The notes under the pieces are model-generated. The model was not told the DNA's origin. It saw nothing but the letters and a program-made list of their open reading frames with translations, and searched no databases. Of a stretch of 64,000 bases of DNA, positions 26,259 through 34,202 are shown in pieces. The DNA is from DASWJZ01 sp963792885 (lineage in GTDB: Bacteria > Pseudomonadota > Alphaproteobacteria > Rhizobiales > Afifellaceae). The DNA lies in contig CAWBXX010000003.1 of the NCBI GenBank assembly GCA_963792885.1, positions 372,001 through 436,000 of the forward strand, written 5' to 3'. Each line of letters begins with the position of its first letter. The first letter of the stretch is position 1. The translations under genes were made by a program, and so were the position numbers.

Positions 26259-27581
26259 TCAGGCCCCGCTGGTCACGGTGTAGATCGGGAAGCGGTCGGT
26301 GAGCGCCCTCACCTTCTGCTTGATCGCCGCCTCGACAAGCGGCGCCGCGCCATCCTCCGACTGCGCCACCGCGTCGAGCACTTCGGCGATCATCTCGCCG
26401 ACCTGGCGGAATTCGGCGACACCGAATCCGCGCGTCGTGCAGGCGGGCGTTCCCAGCCGAATGCCGGAAGTGACGAAAGGCTTCTCCGGGTCGAAAGGAA
26501 TTCCGTTCTTGTTGCAGGTGAGCCCGGCGCGCACGAGCGCCTTCTCCGAGACGTTGCCTTTGACCCGCTTCGGCCGGAGGTCGACGAGCATCAGATGGTT
26601 GTCCGTGCCGCCCGACACGATGTCGAGGCCGAGGCTCTTCAGCTGCTCGGCGAGCGCGCGGGCGTTCTCCACGATGTTCTTTGCATAGACCTTGAAGTCG
26701 GGCCGAAGCGCCTCGCCGAGCGCCACGGCCTTCGCCGCGATCACATGCATCAGCGGCCCGCCCTGCAATCCGGGGAAGACGGCGGAGTTCATCTTCTTCG
26801 CCAACGCCTCGTCGTTGGTGAGGATCATGCCCCCGCGCGGCCCGCGCAGCGATTTGTGCGTGGTGGTGGTCACGACATGCGCGTGCGGCACTGGCGACGG
26901 ATGCACGCCGCCCGCCACCAGCCCGGCGAAATGCGCCATGTCCACCATCAGAGTAGCGCCGACTGAATCGGCGATCTCCCGCATGCGGCGGAAGTCCCAG
27001 AGGCGCGAGTAGGCGGTGGCGCCGGCAAGGATGAGCTTCGGCTTCGCCTCTTGCGCGATGCGCTCGATCTCGTCGTAGTCTAGGAGCTGGTCGTCGCGCC
27101 TGACGCCATAGGGCACGACCTTGAACCACTTGCCGCTCATGTTGACCGGCGAGCCGTGGGTCAGATGCCCACCGGCAGCAAGGTCGAGACCCATGAAGGT
27201 GTCGCCTGGATTGAGCAGCGCCAGAAACACCGCCTGGTTCATCTGGCTGCCGGAGTTTGGCTGCACGTTCGCGAAGTTCGCACCGAAGAGCTTCTTGGCG
27301 CGCTCGATCGCGAGCGTCTCGGCGACATCGACGAATTCGCAGCCGCCGTAGTAGCGCTTCCCCGGATAGCCCTCGGCGTATTTGTTGGTCATCACCGAGC
27401 CCTGCGCCTCGAGCACCGCGCGCGACACGATGTTCTCAGACGCGATCAGCTCGATCTCGTGGCGCTGCCGACCGAGCTCGTTCTTGATCGCCTCGGCGAT
27501 CTCCGGGTCCGATTCGGCGAGCGTCGCGGAGAAGAAGGTGTCGTGCCCGGCGGACGCGCGGGCGGGCTTGGCTGGCGACAT
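26259..27581 (-). CDS. glyA: serine hydroxymethyltransferase
   Basis: 440 residues; PLP enzyme interconverting serine and glycine with transfer of a one-carbon unit to tetrahydrofolate. IELIASENIVSRAVLEAQGS, TNKYAEGYPGKRYYGGCEFV, the PLP-lysine K243 in VTTTTHKSLRGPRGG and VDMAHFAGLVAGG are diagnostic. It is the first gene of a run ending with the MFS gene, all on the minus strand. The 136 nt upstream to the transpeptidase gene contain its presumed promoter; I recognise no riboswitch there. Confidence 0.97.
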   Translation of the reverse strand: MSPAKPARASAGHDTFFSATLAESDPEIAEAIKNELGRQRHEIELIASENIVSRAVLEAQGSVMTNKYAEGYPGKRYYGGCEFVDVAETLAIERAKKLFGANFANVQPNSGSQMNQAVFLALLNPGDTFMGLDLAAGGHLTHGSPVNMSGKWFKVVPYGVRRDDQLLDYDEIERIAQEAKPKLILAGATAYSRLWDFRRMREIADSVGATLMVDMAHFAGLVAGGVHPSPVPHAHVVTTTTHKSLRGPRGGMILTNDEALAKKMNSAVFPGLQGGPLMHVIAAKAVALGEALRPDFKVYAKNIVENARALAEQLKSLGLDIVSGGTDNHLMLVDLRPKRVKGNVSEKALVRAGLTCNKNGIPFDPEKPFVTSGIRLGTPACTTRGFGVAEFRQVGEMIAEVLDAVAQSEDGAAPLVEAAIKQKVRALTDRFPIYTVTSGA

Positions 27582-27717
27582 CGTGGGCCCCGGCTCTCTT
27601 CAGGAAATAGGCGCGCTTCCTGCTGCGCTGCGGCAAAGGAAACGGCCGGCGGATACCACAGACCCCCGTCCCCGCCAAGCGAGAGCGGCCGCGGCCAAGT
27701 ACTCCGCGGAGGTGTCG

Positions 27718-28974
27718 CTACTGCTGTACCGTCTCTTCCGGGCGGCCGATCATGCCCGGGTCCTGCGCGAGAACCACGGCGCCCTGATTGTCGAGGCCGT
27801 AGATATCGTCCCGGAAGTGGAGCACGCCATCGCCGGTCGTCCAGGCGGTGAGGTAGGCCGTGTAGATCGCCGGCGGGTTCGTGACCTCGACATCGAGCCG
27901 CTCGCCGGAGCGGATCGTCGCGTCGACGCGCGCCCGGTCATAGCCGGTGTCGCGTAGCACCCAGGCGACAAGCTCCCGCACGTTGAAGACGCGCACGCAG
28001 CCCGAAGACTCGAACCGGTAGTCTGAGCCGAAGAGGTTCTTCGCCGGGGTGTCGTGCAGGTAAACGTCGTAGGGATTGTGGAACTGCAACTTGACGAAGC
28101 CGAGCGAGTTGTCGTCGCCCGGGTCCTGGCGGAACATGTAGTTGACCGCCTCATCCGTGTACCAGTTCACCTGCTCCGCCTGCAGCTCGTTGCCGTGCTG
28201 GTCGAAGATGCGGATGTGGTGATCGGCGAGGTAGGTCGGCTCCTTCTGCATCTTCGGGATCAAGTCCTTCTTGATGATCGAAGCGGGAACCGTCCAGAAA
28301 GGATTGAAGCGAATCTCGTAAATCTTGCTCGACAAGATCGGCGTCTGCCGGTCGACTTTGCCGACGATGGCAATGTGGCGGGACACAACCATGCCGTTCT
28401 CGACCGCCTCGATCTGCGCGCCGGGGATGTTCACCAGCACGTAGCGGTCAGCTGTCTTCTTCATCGCTTTGATGCGATCGAGGTTGGCCTGCAGTTGCGC
28501 AAGGCGGACCTGTGCCGGAACGTTGAGCGCATCGAGCGTACTCGCGCCGACGACGCCGTCGGCCGGAATGCCGTGGCGCTCCTGGAAACGCTTCACAGCG
28601 GCAAGCACATAGGAGTCGAACGCCTCCGCATCGCCGCTTGCCTGCCGAAGATCACCAGAGGCGATCAGGCGCCGGCGAAGCTCGACCACGTTCGGATCGC
28701 GCATGCCGATCTGAAGCGCTTTGTCGGACGGCACGCTCGGCCAGCCGCCGCGCGCGACGAGGTCCTGGTAGACATAGATCGCCTGCTCCATCGCCGGCAC
28801 GGTCTGCGGCGAGAGGATCGGCGTCGACGTGGTGACCGGGCGCGTGACGTCGGACTGCGAGTCGAAACTCTCGGCCCACTCGGATTGCTGGACGCCGGTC
28901 AGCGTCTCCTGCGCAAGCGCGCTTGCGGGGACAAGGAGGGCCGCAGAAATCGCAAGGAACGAGAGCAGTCGCAT
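27718..28974 (-). CDS. ldtP: L,D-transpeptidase, YkuD family (LdtP-like)
   Basis: About 418 residues from MRLLSFLAISAALLVPASAL (signal peptide, cleavage near AQE). A peptidoglycan-binding domain (about 93-150, GMRDPNVVELRRRLIASGDL) precedes the YkuD catalytic domain, with H307 in YLHDTPAKNLFGSD and the nucleophile C326 in FESSGCVRVFN. Such periplasmic enzymes make 3-3 peptidoglycan cross-links or attach proteins. It is on the same strand as, and downstream of, an LdtR-type regulator gene and has a CtrA-like box upstream. An alternative ATG lies 33 nt upstream. The symbol follows the Liberibacter/Sinorhizobium homologue. Confidence 0.9.
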   Translation of the reverse strand: MRLLSFLAISAALLVPASALAQETLTGVQQSEWAESFDSQSDVTRPVTTSTPILSPQTVPAMEQAIYVYQDLVARGGWPSVPSDKALQIGMRDPNVVELRRRLIASGDLRQASGDAEAFDSYVLAAVKRFQERHGIPADGVVGASTLDALNVPAQVRLAQLQANLDRIKAMKKTADRYVLVNIPGAQIEAVENGMVVSRHIAIVGKVDRQTPILSSKIYEIRFNPFWTVPASIIKKDLIPKMQKEPTYLADHHIRIFDQHGNELQAEQVNWYTDEAVNYMFRQDPGDDNSLGFVKLQFHNPYDVYLHDTPAKNLFGSDYRFESSGCVRVFNVRELVAWVLRDTGYDRARVDATIRSGERLDVEVTNPPAIYTAYLTAWTTGDGVLHFRDDIYGLDNQGAVVLAQDPGMIGRPEETVQQ

Positions 28975-29044
28975 CGGTCCGAAGTTCCTGTTTTTTCGCC
29001 GGATCATCGTCGGTCAGCGTCCGCCATTGGTAGACGCACCTGCG

Positions 29045-29060
29045 TTAACGGCGCATTAAG
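29045..29060 (-). promoter_or_regulatory. consensus CtrA-type box upstream of the L,D-transpeptidase gene
   Basis: TTAA-CGGCGCA-TTAA is a full match to the CtrA consensus TTAA-N7-TTAA and lies about 70 nt upstream of the chosen ldtP start. On the coding strand it reads TTAATGCGCCGTTAA. Confidence 0.5.
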
Positions 29061-29201
29061 CATCGTCAGCGCGCCGCGCCGGCACAACGCCCTATTGTGG
29101 CGGAAAACACGCCCCCGCCACAAGTCGGAAGGCGCTGGATCGCCGACCTTTATGGCCAATCGATGTCGCCTCCCCGCGGCCTCCAGCGGGTGGTCGGCCC
29201 G

Positions 29202-29342
29202 TTAGCGGACCAGAACCTGAGCCTCGACCTCCACGGCCACACCGTAGGGCAGACCGGCGACGCCAACCGCGATCCGCGTATGCCGCCCCACCTCGCCTAA
29301 GACCTCGACGATAAGGTCCGGTAGCCAGCCGATAGGCCCGCT
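29202..29342 (-). pseudogene. RidA/YjgF family remnant (C-terminal fragment)
   Basis: On the minus strand a frame ends VEVLGEVGRHTRIAVGVAGL followed by PYGVAVEVEAQVLVR and TAA. This matches the C-terminus of long-form RidA/YjgF enamine deaminases (typically LGEKGRHARSAVGVAxLPxG). In-frame sequence stops at a TAG at 29343-29345, and the N-terminal two thirds are absent, so only about 46 residues remain. It lies between ldtR and ldtP and looks like a decayed gene. Confidence 0.65.
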
Positions 29343-29352
29343 CTATGGCCGA

Positions 29353-29391
29353 CAAAGCGAAAGGCCCGCGGCGCTTTCGCGACGCGGGCCT
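29353..29391 (-). terminator. rho-independent terminator of the ldtR-type gene
   Basis: On the minus strand AGGCCCGCG, a 12-nt loop and CGCGGGCCT form a 9-bp stem, followed by TTTCGCTTT, about 24 nt after the ldtR stop codon. Confidence 0.75.
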
Positions 29392-29414
29392 GAGAAATGG
29401 GCAGGTGAACAGGC

Positions 29415-29936
29415 TTAGAGCCGATAGAGGATCTGGTCCGTCCAGAAGCGCTCGAGCCGCTGCAGCGCCTTGTTCATCCGGATGAAGTCTTCCTGTGTGA
29501 TCCCGCCGACCTTCTCGATCGACTGGATGTGGCGGTTGTAGAGGTCGTTCACGACGCTTGCGACCTCAAGCCCGCGCTCCGTCAGCGAGACGCGCACCGA
29601 GCGGCGGTCGACGCGCGAGCGCTGGTGGCGGATGAAGCCCGCATCGACTAGCTTCTTTAGGTTGTAGGAAACGTTCGAGCCGAGATAGTAGCCACGCGTG
29701 CGCAGCTCTCCCGCGGTCAGCTCGGAATCCCCGATGTTGAAGAGAAGCAGCGCCTGCACGCTGTTCACGTCCGAGCGCCCCATCCGATCAAATTCGTCCT
29801 TGATGACGTCGAGGAGCCGCCTGTGCAGCCGCTCGACGAGCGTCAACGCGTCCAGATAGAGCGTCTTCGTATCGTCCGGAGCTGTTTCCGCCGCCTCGTA
29901 GCGGGCTGCCGCCTGTTCCGACATCAGCATGTCCAA
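29415..29936 (-). CDS. ldtR: MarR/winged-helix transcriptional regulator, LdtR-type
   Basis: 173 residues. Winged-helix DNA-binding core: MGRSDVNSVQALLLFNIGDS, ELTAGELRTRGYYLGSNVSY, NLKKLVDAGFIRHQRSRVDR and the wing RSVRVSLTERG, with dimerising N- and C-terminal helices. The GYYLGSNVSYNLKKLVDAG segment is characteristic of the LdtR group, known in Candidatus Liberibacter and Sinorhizobium to control an L,D-transpeptidase gene. The same pairing is seen here with ldtP about 440 nt downstream. A palindrome about 70 nt upstream may be its own operator. ATG at 29936, 29930 or 29924. Confidence 0.88.
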   Translation of the reverse strand: MDMLMSEQAAARYEAAETAPDDTKTLYLDALTLVERLHRRLLDVIKDEFDRMGRSDVNSVQALLLFNIGDSELTAGELRTRGYYLGSNVSYNLKKLVDAGFIRHQRSRVDRRSVRVSLTERGLEVASVVNDLYNRHIQSIEKVGGITQEDFIRMNKALQRLERFWTDQILYRL

Positions 29937-30007
29937 TCCTCGCCCTTCCCGCCCCTTGGACGGCGGTTACACTCGCGCCACGATAGGGTTGTCGGTTGAA
30001 GATGCAC

Positions 30008-30024
30008 TTAAGCGAAACGCTTAA
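30008..30024. promoter_or_regulatory. perfect inverted repeat upstream of ldtR
   Basis: TTAAGCG-AAA-CGCTTAA lies about 70 nt upstream of the ldtR start, within A+T-rich sequence. The size and symmetry fit a MarR-type operator; it could also be a weak terminator for the upstream DUF6163 gene. Confidence 0.45.
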
Positions 30025-30067
30025 TTAAATCTTTCCGGGATGAGCCCGAGTCTGCCCGGAAAATGGC

Positions 30068-30481
30068 TCAATCGGCCAGCGAGCGGCGCCATTCCATGAA
30101 TGTGAGCGCCAAGAATCCGATGAAGATGCAGCCGTGCACGAACACACGCAAAGGATAGCTGCCAAAGAGATCGGAAAAGAGCGTGTACATCGAGACTTCG
30201 ACCGCGAGCGCCACGGCCCACATCACCGGCCCCCAGGCGGCGCCGACCCAGAGCCCAACCGCGGCCAGGAGGTCAACCAGGAGGAGAGTAACCGCGCTCG
30301 CACGCTTCGCCGGCTCAAGAGTCTCGAAGGTCAGAGATTCCGGAGTCAGGATGCCGAGGATCTGGCAAGCGCGCGCCAGCCCCGCGACAAGGAGGAGCAG
30401 CGCGACCACGCGCATGTAGATGAGCGATAACGGCAGGCGCGTGCCCTGCGCCTCGACCGGCCCGCCAAGCGCGTCGCTCAT
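30068..30481 (-). CDS. DUF6163 family membrane protein
   Basis: About 138 residues from MSDALGGPVEAQGTRLPLSL; the upstream extension to 30535 is not supported. Four hydrophobic segments (about 20-42, 58-77, 81-100 and 105-127) predict an integral inner-membrane protein; it ends TFMEWRRSLAD. This small family is found between ldtR-type regulators and hemB in Hyphomicrobiales. Function unknown. Same strand as ldtR and divergent from hemB. Confidence 0.75.
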   Translation of the reverse strand: MSDALGGPVEAQGTRLPLSLIYMRVVALLLLVAGLARACQILGILTPESLTFETLEPAKRASAVTLLLVDLLAAVGLWVGAAWGPVMWAVALAVEVSMYTLFSDLFGSYPLRVFVHGCIFIGFLALTFMEWRRSLAD

Positions 30482-30614
30482 CCGGCCGTGGGATGCTTGC
30501 GTTGCATGGCGGACCCATAGGAGCGGTCCGGGCAAGCGTCAATCGGGCGCCTCGCGACCGGTTGGAGCGCGACTACGCCGGGTGCTAGGTTCCCGCAACC
30601 ACGACGGACCGCCG

Positions 30615-31652
30615 ATGACTGCTCCTCTGAAGCCGCCTTTTCCCGACGTCGATCGAATCACCGGCCGACGCCGGCTGCGGCGCAATCGCCGCACCGACTG
30701 GTCGAGACGGCTGGTGCGCGAGACGACGCTCACCGTCGAAGATCTGATCTGGCCGCTCTTCGTAATCGACGGCAAGGACCGTCGCGAGCCAATCGCCGCG
30801 ATGCCCGGCGTCGAGCGCCTGTCGGTCGACCTCGCGGCGCATGAGGCGGAGCGCGCGGCCGCGCTTGGGATTCCGGCAATCGCCATCTTTCCCTATGTCG
30901 ACATGCAGCTTCGCGACCAGACCGGCTCGGAGATTCTCAATCCCGACAACCTGATGTGTCGAGCCGCGCGCGCCATCAAGCAGGCCGCGCCGAGCGTTGG
31001 TGTCATCACCGACGCTGCGCTGGATCCCTTCACCGACCACGGCCACGACGGCATCTTGCGCGACGGCGTCATCGTCAACGACGAGAGCGTCGCGCAGATC
31101 GCTCGCGCCGCGGTCCTTCAGGCGCAGGCCGGCGCGGACATCATAGCGCCTTCCGACATGATGGACGGGCGGATCGGCGCCGTCCGCGAGGCGCTCGACG
31201 CCGCTGGGCATGGCGACATCGCCATCATGTCCTACACGGCGAAATACGCGTCTGCCTTCTACGGCCCCTATCGCGAAGCGATCGGCACCGACGCGACACT
31301 GAAAGGCGACAAGCTCACCTACTACGTCGACCCGGCGAACAGCGACGACGCCATGCGCGAAGCGGAGCGCGACGTCGCTGAAGGCGCCGACATGCTGATG
31401 GTGAAGCCCGGCATGCCCTATCTCGACGTCCTCTTCCGCATGAAGGAGACGTTCCGGATGCCGACCTTCGTCTACCAGGTGTCGGGCGAATACTCGATGA
31501 TCGAGGGCGCAGCGCGAAACGGCTGGATCGATGGCGAGCGTGCCATGCTTGAAAGCCTGCTCGCCTTCAAGCGCGCCGGTGCCGACGGCATCCTCACCTA
31601 CTTCGCCCCTCGCGTAGCGAAGAAGCTGGCGAAGGGTTGGTCGCCTTCGTAG
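30615..31652 (+). CDS. hemB: porphobilinogen synthase (delta-aminolevulinic acid dehydratase)
   Basis: 345 residues; joins two 5-aminolevulinate molecules to porphobilinogen in heme synthesis. Schiff-base lysines are K210 (SYTAKYASAFYGPYRE) and K264 (MLMVKPGMPYLD). The metal loop reads TDAALDPFTDHGHDG with no cysteines, so it belongs to the Mg-dependent, non-zinc class. The start MTAPLKPPFPDVDRITGRRR is typical; the frame is open upstream but without family sequence. Confidence 0.97.
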   Translation: MTAPLKPPFPDVDRITGRRRLRRNRRTDWSRRLVRETTLTVEDLIWPLFVIDGKDRREPIAAMPGVERLSVDLAAHEAERAAALGIPAIAIFPYVDMQLRDQTGSEILNPDNLMCRAARAIKQAAPSVGVITDAALDPFTDHGHDGILRDGVIVNDESVAQIARAAVLQAQAGADIIAPSDMMDGRIGAVREALDAAGHGDIAIMSYTAKYASAFYGPYREAIGTDATLKGDKLTYYVDPANSDDAMREAERDVAEGADMLMVKPGMPYLDVLFRMKETFRMPTFVYQVSGEYSMIEGAARNGWIDGERAMLESLLAFKRAGADGILTYFAPRVAKKLAKGWSPS

Positions 31653-31784
31653 CGGCGCAGTCACCATCCAGGATGCAAAGAGGAGCAATCTGCTCCAATC
31701 GCAGACCTCTTACCGACGGTGGTGCATGGGAGCTTGCGTCTCGCGGTGAGTTTCGGCATGCGACTGACGGGGAGCGAAAGCGGT

Positions 31785-32669
31785 ATGGCCAGTCCCTACA
31801 TCGCCACGGCGCGAATCCTCGAGGGCGTACTCGGACGGCGGATGCTCTGGCGCACAGGGCGCCTCCTTTACCAGTATGCGCGCCGGGACGGCTACAACGA
31901 CCCGTCGACGAATGGCGAGTACCTGCTGCACGAGCGGCTCGCCCGGCTCGCCGCCGAGCAGACCAAGCCGCTCAACATCGTCGATGTTGGCGCCAACATC
32001 GGCTATTGGTCGCGCCACCTTCTCGATGCGTGCAAAGAAGCGGGCGTGCGCGACGTGCGCCTGTTGGCGTTCGAACCCTCGCCCGAGAATCGAGCGCGCC
32101 TCACCGAAGCACTGAAATCGGTGCCCTCAACATATCGGGTCAAGGTCCGCCCGGAGGCCGTCGCCGATGTCGCCGGCCGTTCCTCCTTCGACGGAAGCAC
32201 CGAGATCAGCGGCACCAAGCGGCTGATCGGAGCAGGCGAGCGAGCCGAAAACATAACGCAGCGCATCGAGGTTCCGGTGACGACGCTCACCGCGGTCTTC
32301 TCCGAGGAGGAGATCATGCAAGCCGATCTTGTGAAGACCGACGTCGAGGGCTTCGACCTCAAGGTCATGCAGGGCGCCTTGCCGCTCCTCGATGAGGGGC
32401 GGATTGGGCTCATGCAGTTCGAATACAATCATTGCTGGATGGAGACCCGCTCGTTCTTGCGCGATGTTTTCGACTTGGTGAAAGGGCTCCGCTACTACGT
32501 GTGCAAGGTCACGCGCGACGGGATCGAAGCCTATGAAAACTGGCACCCCGAGCTCGAGTTGTATGTCGACGTGAACTATATCCTCGTCAGAAGCGACTTG
32601 GCCGACTCTTTGGGCGTCCGTGAAGGCTTGTTTGACGCCTACAACACCTACGCCACCCAAGCTCGTTGA
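31785..32669 (+). CDS. FkbM family SAM-dependent methyltransferase
   Basis: About 294 residues from MASPYIATARILEG (GGGGAG lies 10 nt upstream; starts at 31719 GTG and 31758 ATG are also open). The SAM fold is seen as IVDVGANIGYWSRHLL (65-80), FEPSPENRARLTEAL (96-110) and the FkbM signature KTDVEGFDLKVMQGA (184-198). FkbM-type enzymes O-methylate sugars or other hydroxyls; the target here is probably a glycan, given the glycosyltransferase-like gene that overlaps its stop codon. The pair interrupts the hemB-RDD neighbourhood and is a likely insertion. Confidence 0.88.
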   Translation: MASPYIATARILEGVLGRRMLWRTGRLLYQYARRDGYNDPSTNGEYLLHERLARLAAEQTKPLNIVDVGANIGYWSRHLLDACKEAGVRDVRLLAFEPSPENRARLTEALKSVPSTYRVKVRPEAVADVAGRSSFDGSTEISGTKRLIGAGERAENITQRIEVPVTTLTAVFSEEEIMQADLVKTDVEGFDLKVMQGALPLLDEGRIGLMQFEYNHCWMETRSFLRDVFDLVKGLRYYVCKVTRDGIEAYENWHPELELYVDVNYILVRSDLADSLGVREGLFDAYNTYATQAR

Positions 32670-33586
32670 CTACAGCAAGACGGCCGCAGGCCGGCACACG
32701 GGCATCGAGCGCCGCGACGCAAGTCTCGCTCGCGACCAACGCCTGCAGCCTTGATGCCGACCGATTGCGGCTCACCGTGCCGCATTGGCTGAGAGCGTTC
32801 GGCGAGCGGATCGCCGAGATCGTCATCGTGCTTGATCCGACGCCGCCGGTTGGTCGGATCGCAGTGCTACACGGCGGCGAAGGCTCGCTGGACGAGGTCC
32901 GGGGCGCGCTCGATGAGCTCCGGCGTCTGGATAGTTGCGTGCGCGTGAAGGACATGCCAACGGGCGCTGAGCTGTCGGCGATACTGGGCAGATGGTTTGG
33001 CCGCGCGCGCCCGATGCGGTGTCAGGCCGGCACCCCAATCGCGGCGTTCGTCGCCGCATTCGACCTTGCCTCAGGACCGATCGTGCTCAGGGCGGATTGC
33101 GACATGCTCTTCCATGAGAACGGTTGGCTCGGCGCGGCTGTGGAGCAGCTCCGCGACGGGCACTTGGACCTCATCGCGCCGGCGCGCTGCGGCGGCGAGC
33201 CGGCCGCGGTATCCACGCGCGCGCTGCTGCTCGACAAATCGCACTGGGCCTCCGCGATCCTGCCGATACACGCTGGGCGGCTCGGCTGGCTGAGGCGGGC
33301 ACATCGCCGCTGGCATGGGCGGCCGCCATGGCTGGCACTTGAACAGATGCTGGAGAAGGAGCGGCAGAGCGGGAAAGTGCGCTTCGCCGATCTTCCGGAG
33401 TCGCTCGGTTGCTCGCTCCATGTTGCAAGGCGCGATGAGGCCACGCTGCCGGTGATGCCGAGCATCGTGGCCGCGATGGAAGCGGGGGCAATACCGGCCT
33501 CGCAGCGCGCCGCCGGCATGAATTTCGACGCCCGGGGCTGGCCGGCTGGTTTCCCCGCCGATGAGAGAGCAGCAAGCGTCGCTTGA
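32666..33586 (+). CDS. glycosyltransferase-like protein of unclear family
   Basis: 306 residues from a TTG that overlaps the FkbM stop (TTGA), so the two are translationally coupled. The N-terminal part VSLATNACSLDADRLRLTVP and IAEIVIVLDPTPP looks like the first strands of a GT-A fold, and IVLRADCDMLFHENGWLGAA carries an Asp-Cys-Asp (144-146) where GT-A enzymes have their DxD metal site; LDLIAPARCGG follows. No membrane segment is evident. I cannot place it in a named family; a sugar-transfer role with the methyltransferase is inference. Confidence 0.65.
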   Translation: MTTARRPQAGTRASSAATQVSLATNACSLDADRLRLTVPHWLRAFGERIAEIVIVLDPTPPVGRIAVLHGGEGSLDEVRGALDELRRLDSCVRVKDMPTGAELSAILGRWFGRARPMRCQAGTPIAAFVAAFDLASGPIVLRADCDMLFHENGWLGAAVEQLRDGHLDLIAPARCGGEPAAVSTRALLLDKSHWASAILPIHAGRLGWLRRAHRRWHGRPPWLALEQMLEKERQSGKVRFADLPESLGCSLHVARRDEATLPVMPSIVAAMEAGAIPASQRAAGMNFDARGWPAGFPADERAASVA

Positions 33587-33631
33587 AGCGCCGCGCAGCC
33601 GCCCCTATCTCCCGCACGGAGAGGTGAAGGC

Positions 33632-34102
33632 ATGAGCAACGCCCTTACGCTTGACGCCGGCGAGCTTGAGTTCGATCCGGTTGTGCATCCCGAACGCTAC
33701 GATGGCGTACGCACACGTCGAATCTTCGCGTTCCTGATCGACGCTGCGCTGATCTTTTTTCTGATGTTCGCCGCCTATGTCGTCATCGCGGTCGTCGGCC
33801 TCTTCACCTTCGGCCTGCTCTGGCTGCTCTTACCAGCGGTGTGGCCGGTCGTTGCGATCCTCTATTCTGTGCTGACCGTCGGCGGGCCGTATTCGGCGAC
33901 GCCCGGCATGCGCTTCGCCGGCATCGAGATTCGCACCGTATCTGGCGGCCGTATGGACTACGGGCTTGCCCTCCTCCACGCGCTGCTCTTCTGGGCTTCG
34001 GTCGCCATCCTGACTCCCTTTGTGCTCCTCGTCGCGCTTTTCACCGACCGCAAGCAGCTTCTTCACGATCTGATCATTGGCACCGCCGCCGTCCGCGCCT
34101 GA
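33632..34102 (+). CDS. RDD family membrane protein
   Basis: 156 residues. The RDD pattern is seen in VRTRRIFAFLIDAALIFFLM (Arg then Asp in membrane segment 1) and the later PGMRFAGIEIRTVSGGRMDY; membrane segments lie at about 28-50, 53-80 and 110-138, and the end is FTDRKQLLHDLIIGTAAVRA. RDD proteins are small inner-membrane proteins of unknown or possible transport function. GAGAGGTGAAGGC precedes the ATG. Confidence 0.88.
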   Translation: MSNALTLDAGELEFDPVVHPERYDGVRTRRIFAFLIDAALIFFLMFAAYVVIAVVGLFTFGLLWLLLPAVWPVVAILYSVLTVGGPYSATPGMRFAGIEIRTVSGGRMDYGLALLHALLFWASVAILTPFVLLVALFTDRKQLLHDLIIGTAAVRA

Positions 34103-34202
34103 CGAGGCCGGCCCCAACTCTTACGCGTGGAACGCATAGAGGATAGGGCTTGTCTTGCGTCCGGCTCTGGCGTGGTATGTTGCCACGCGTGAGATTGCTT
34201 CG

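Noticed and set aside
24225..29936. Search for FMN, TPP or glycine riboswitches near the rib, thi and glyA genes
   Set aside because: No recognisable aptamer sequence was seen in the available intergenic spaces, which are very short.
31682..31696. GGAGCA-ATC-TGCTCC hairpin after hemB
   Set aside because: Three-base loop, no U-tract, and it lies near the start region of the FkbM gene; too little to call it a terminator.
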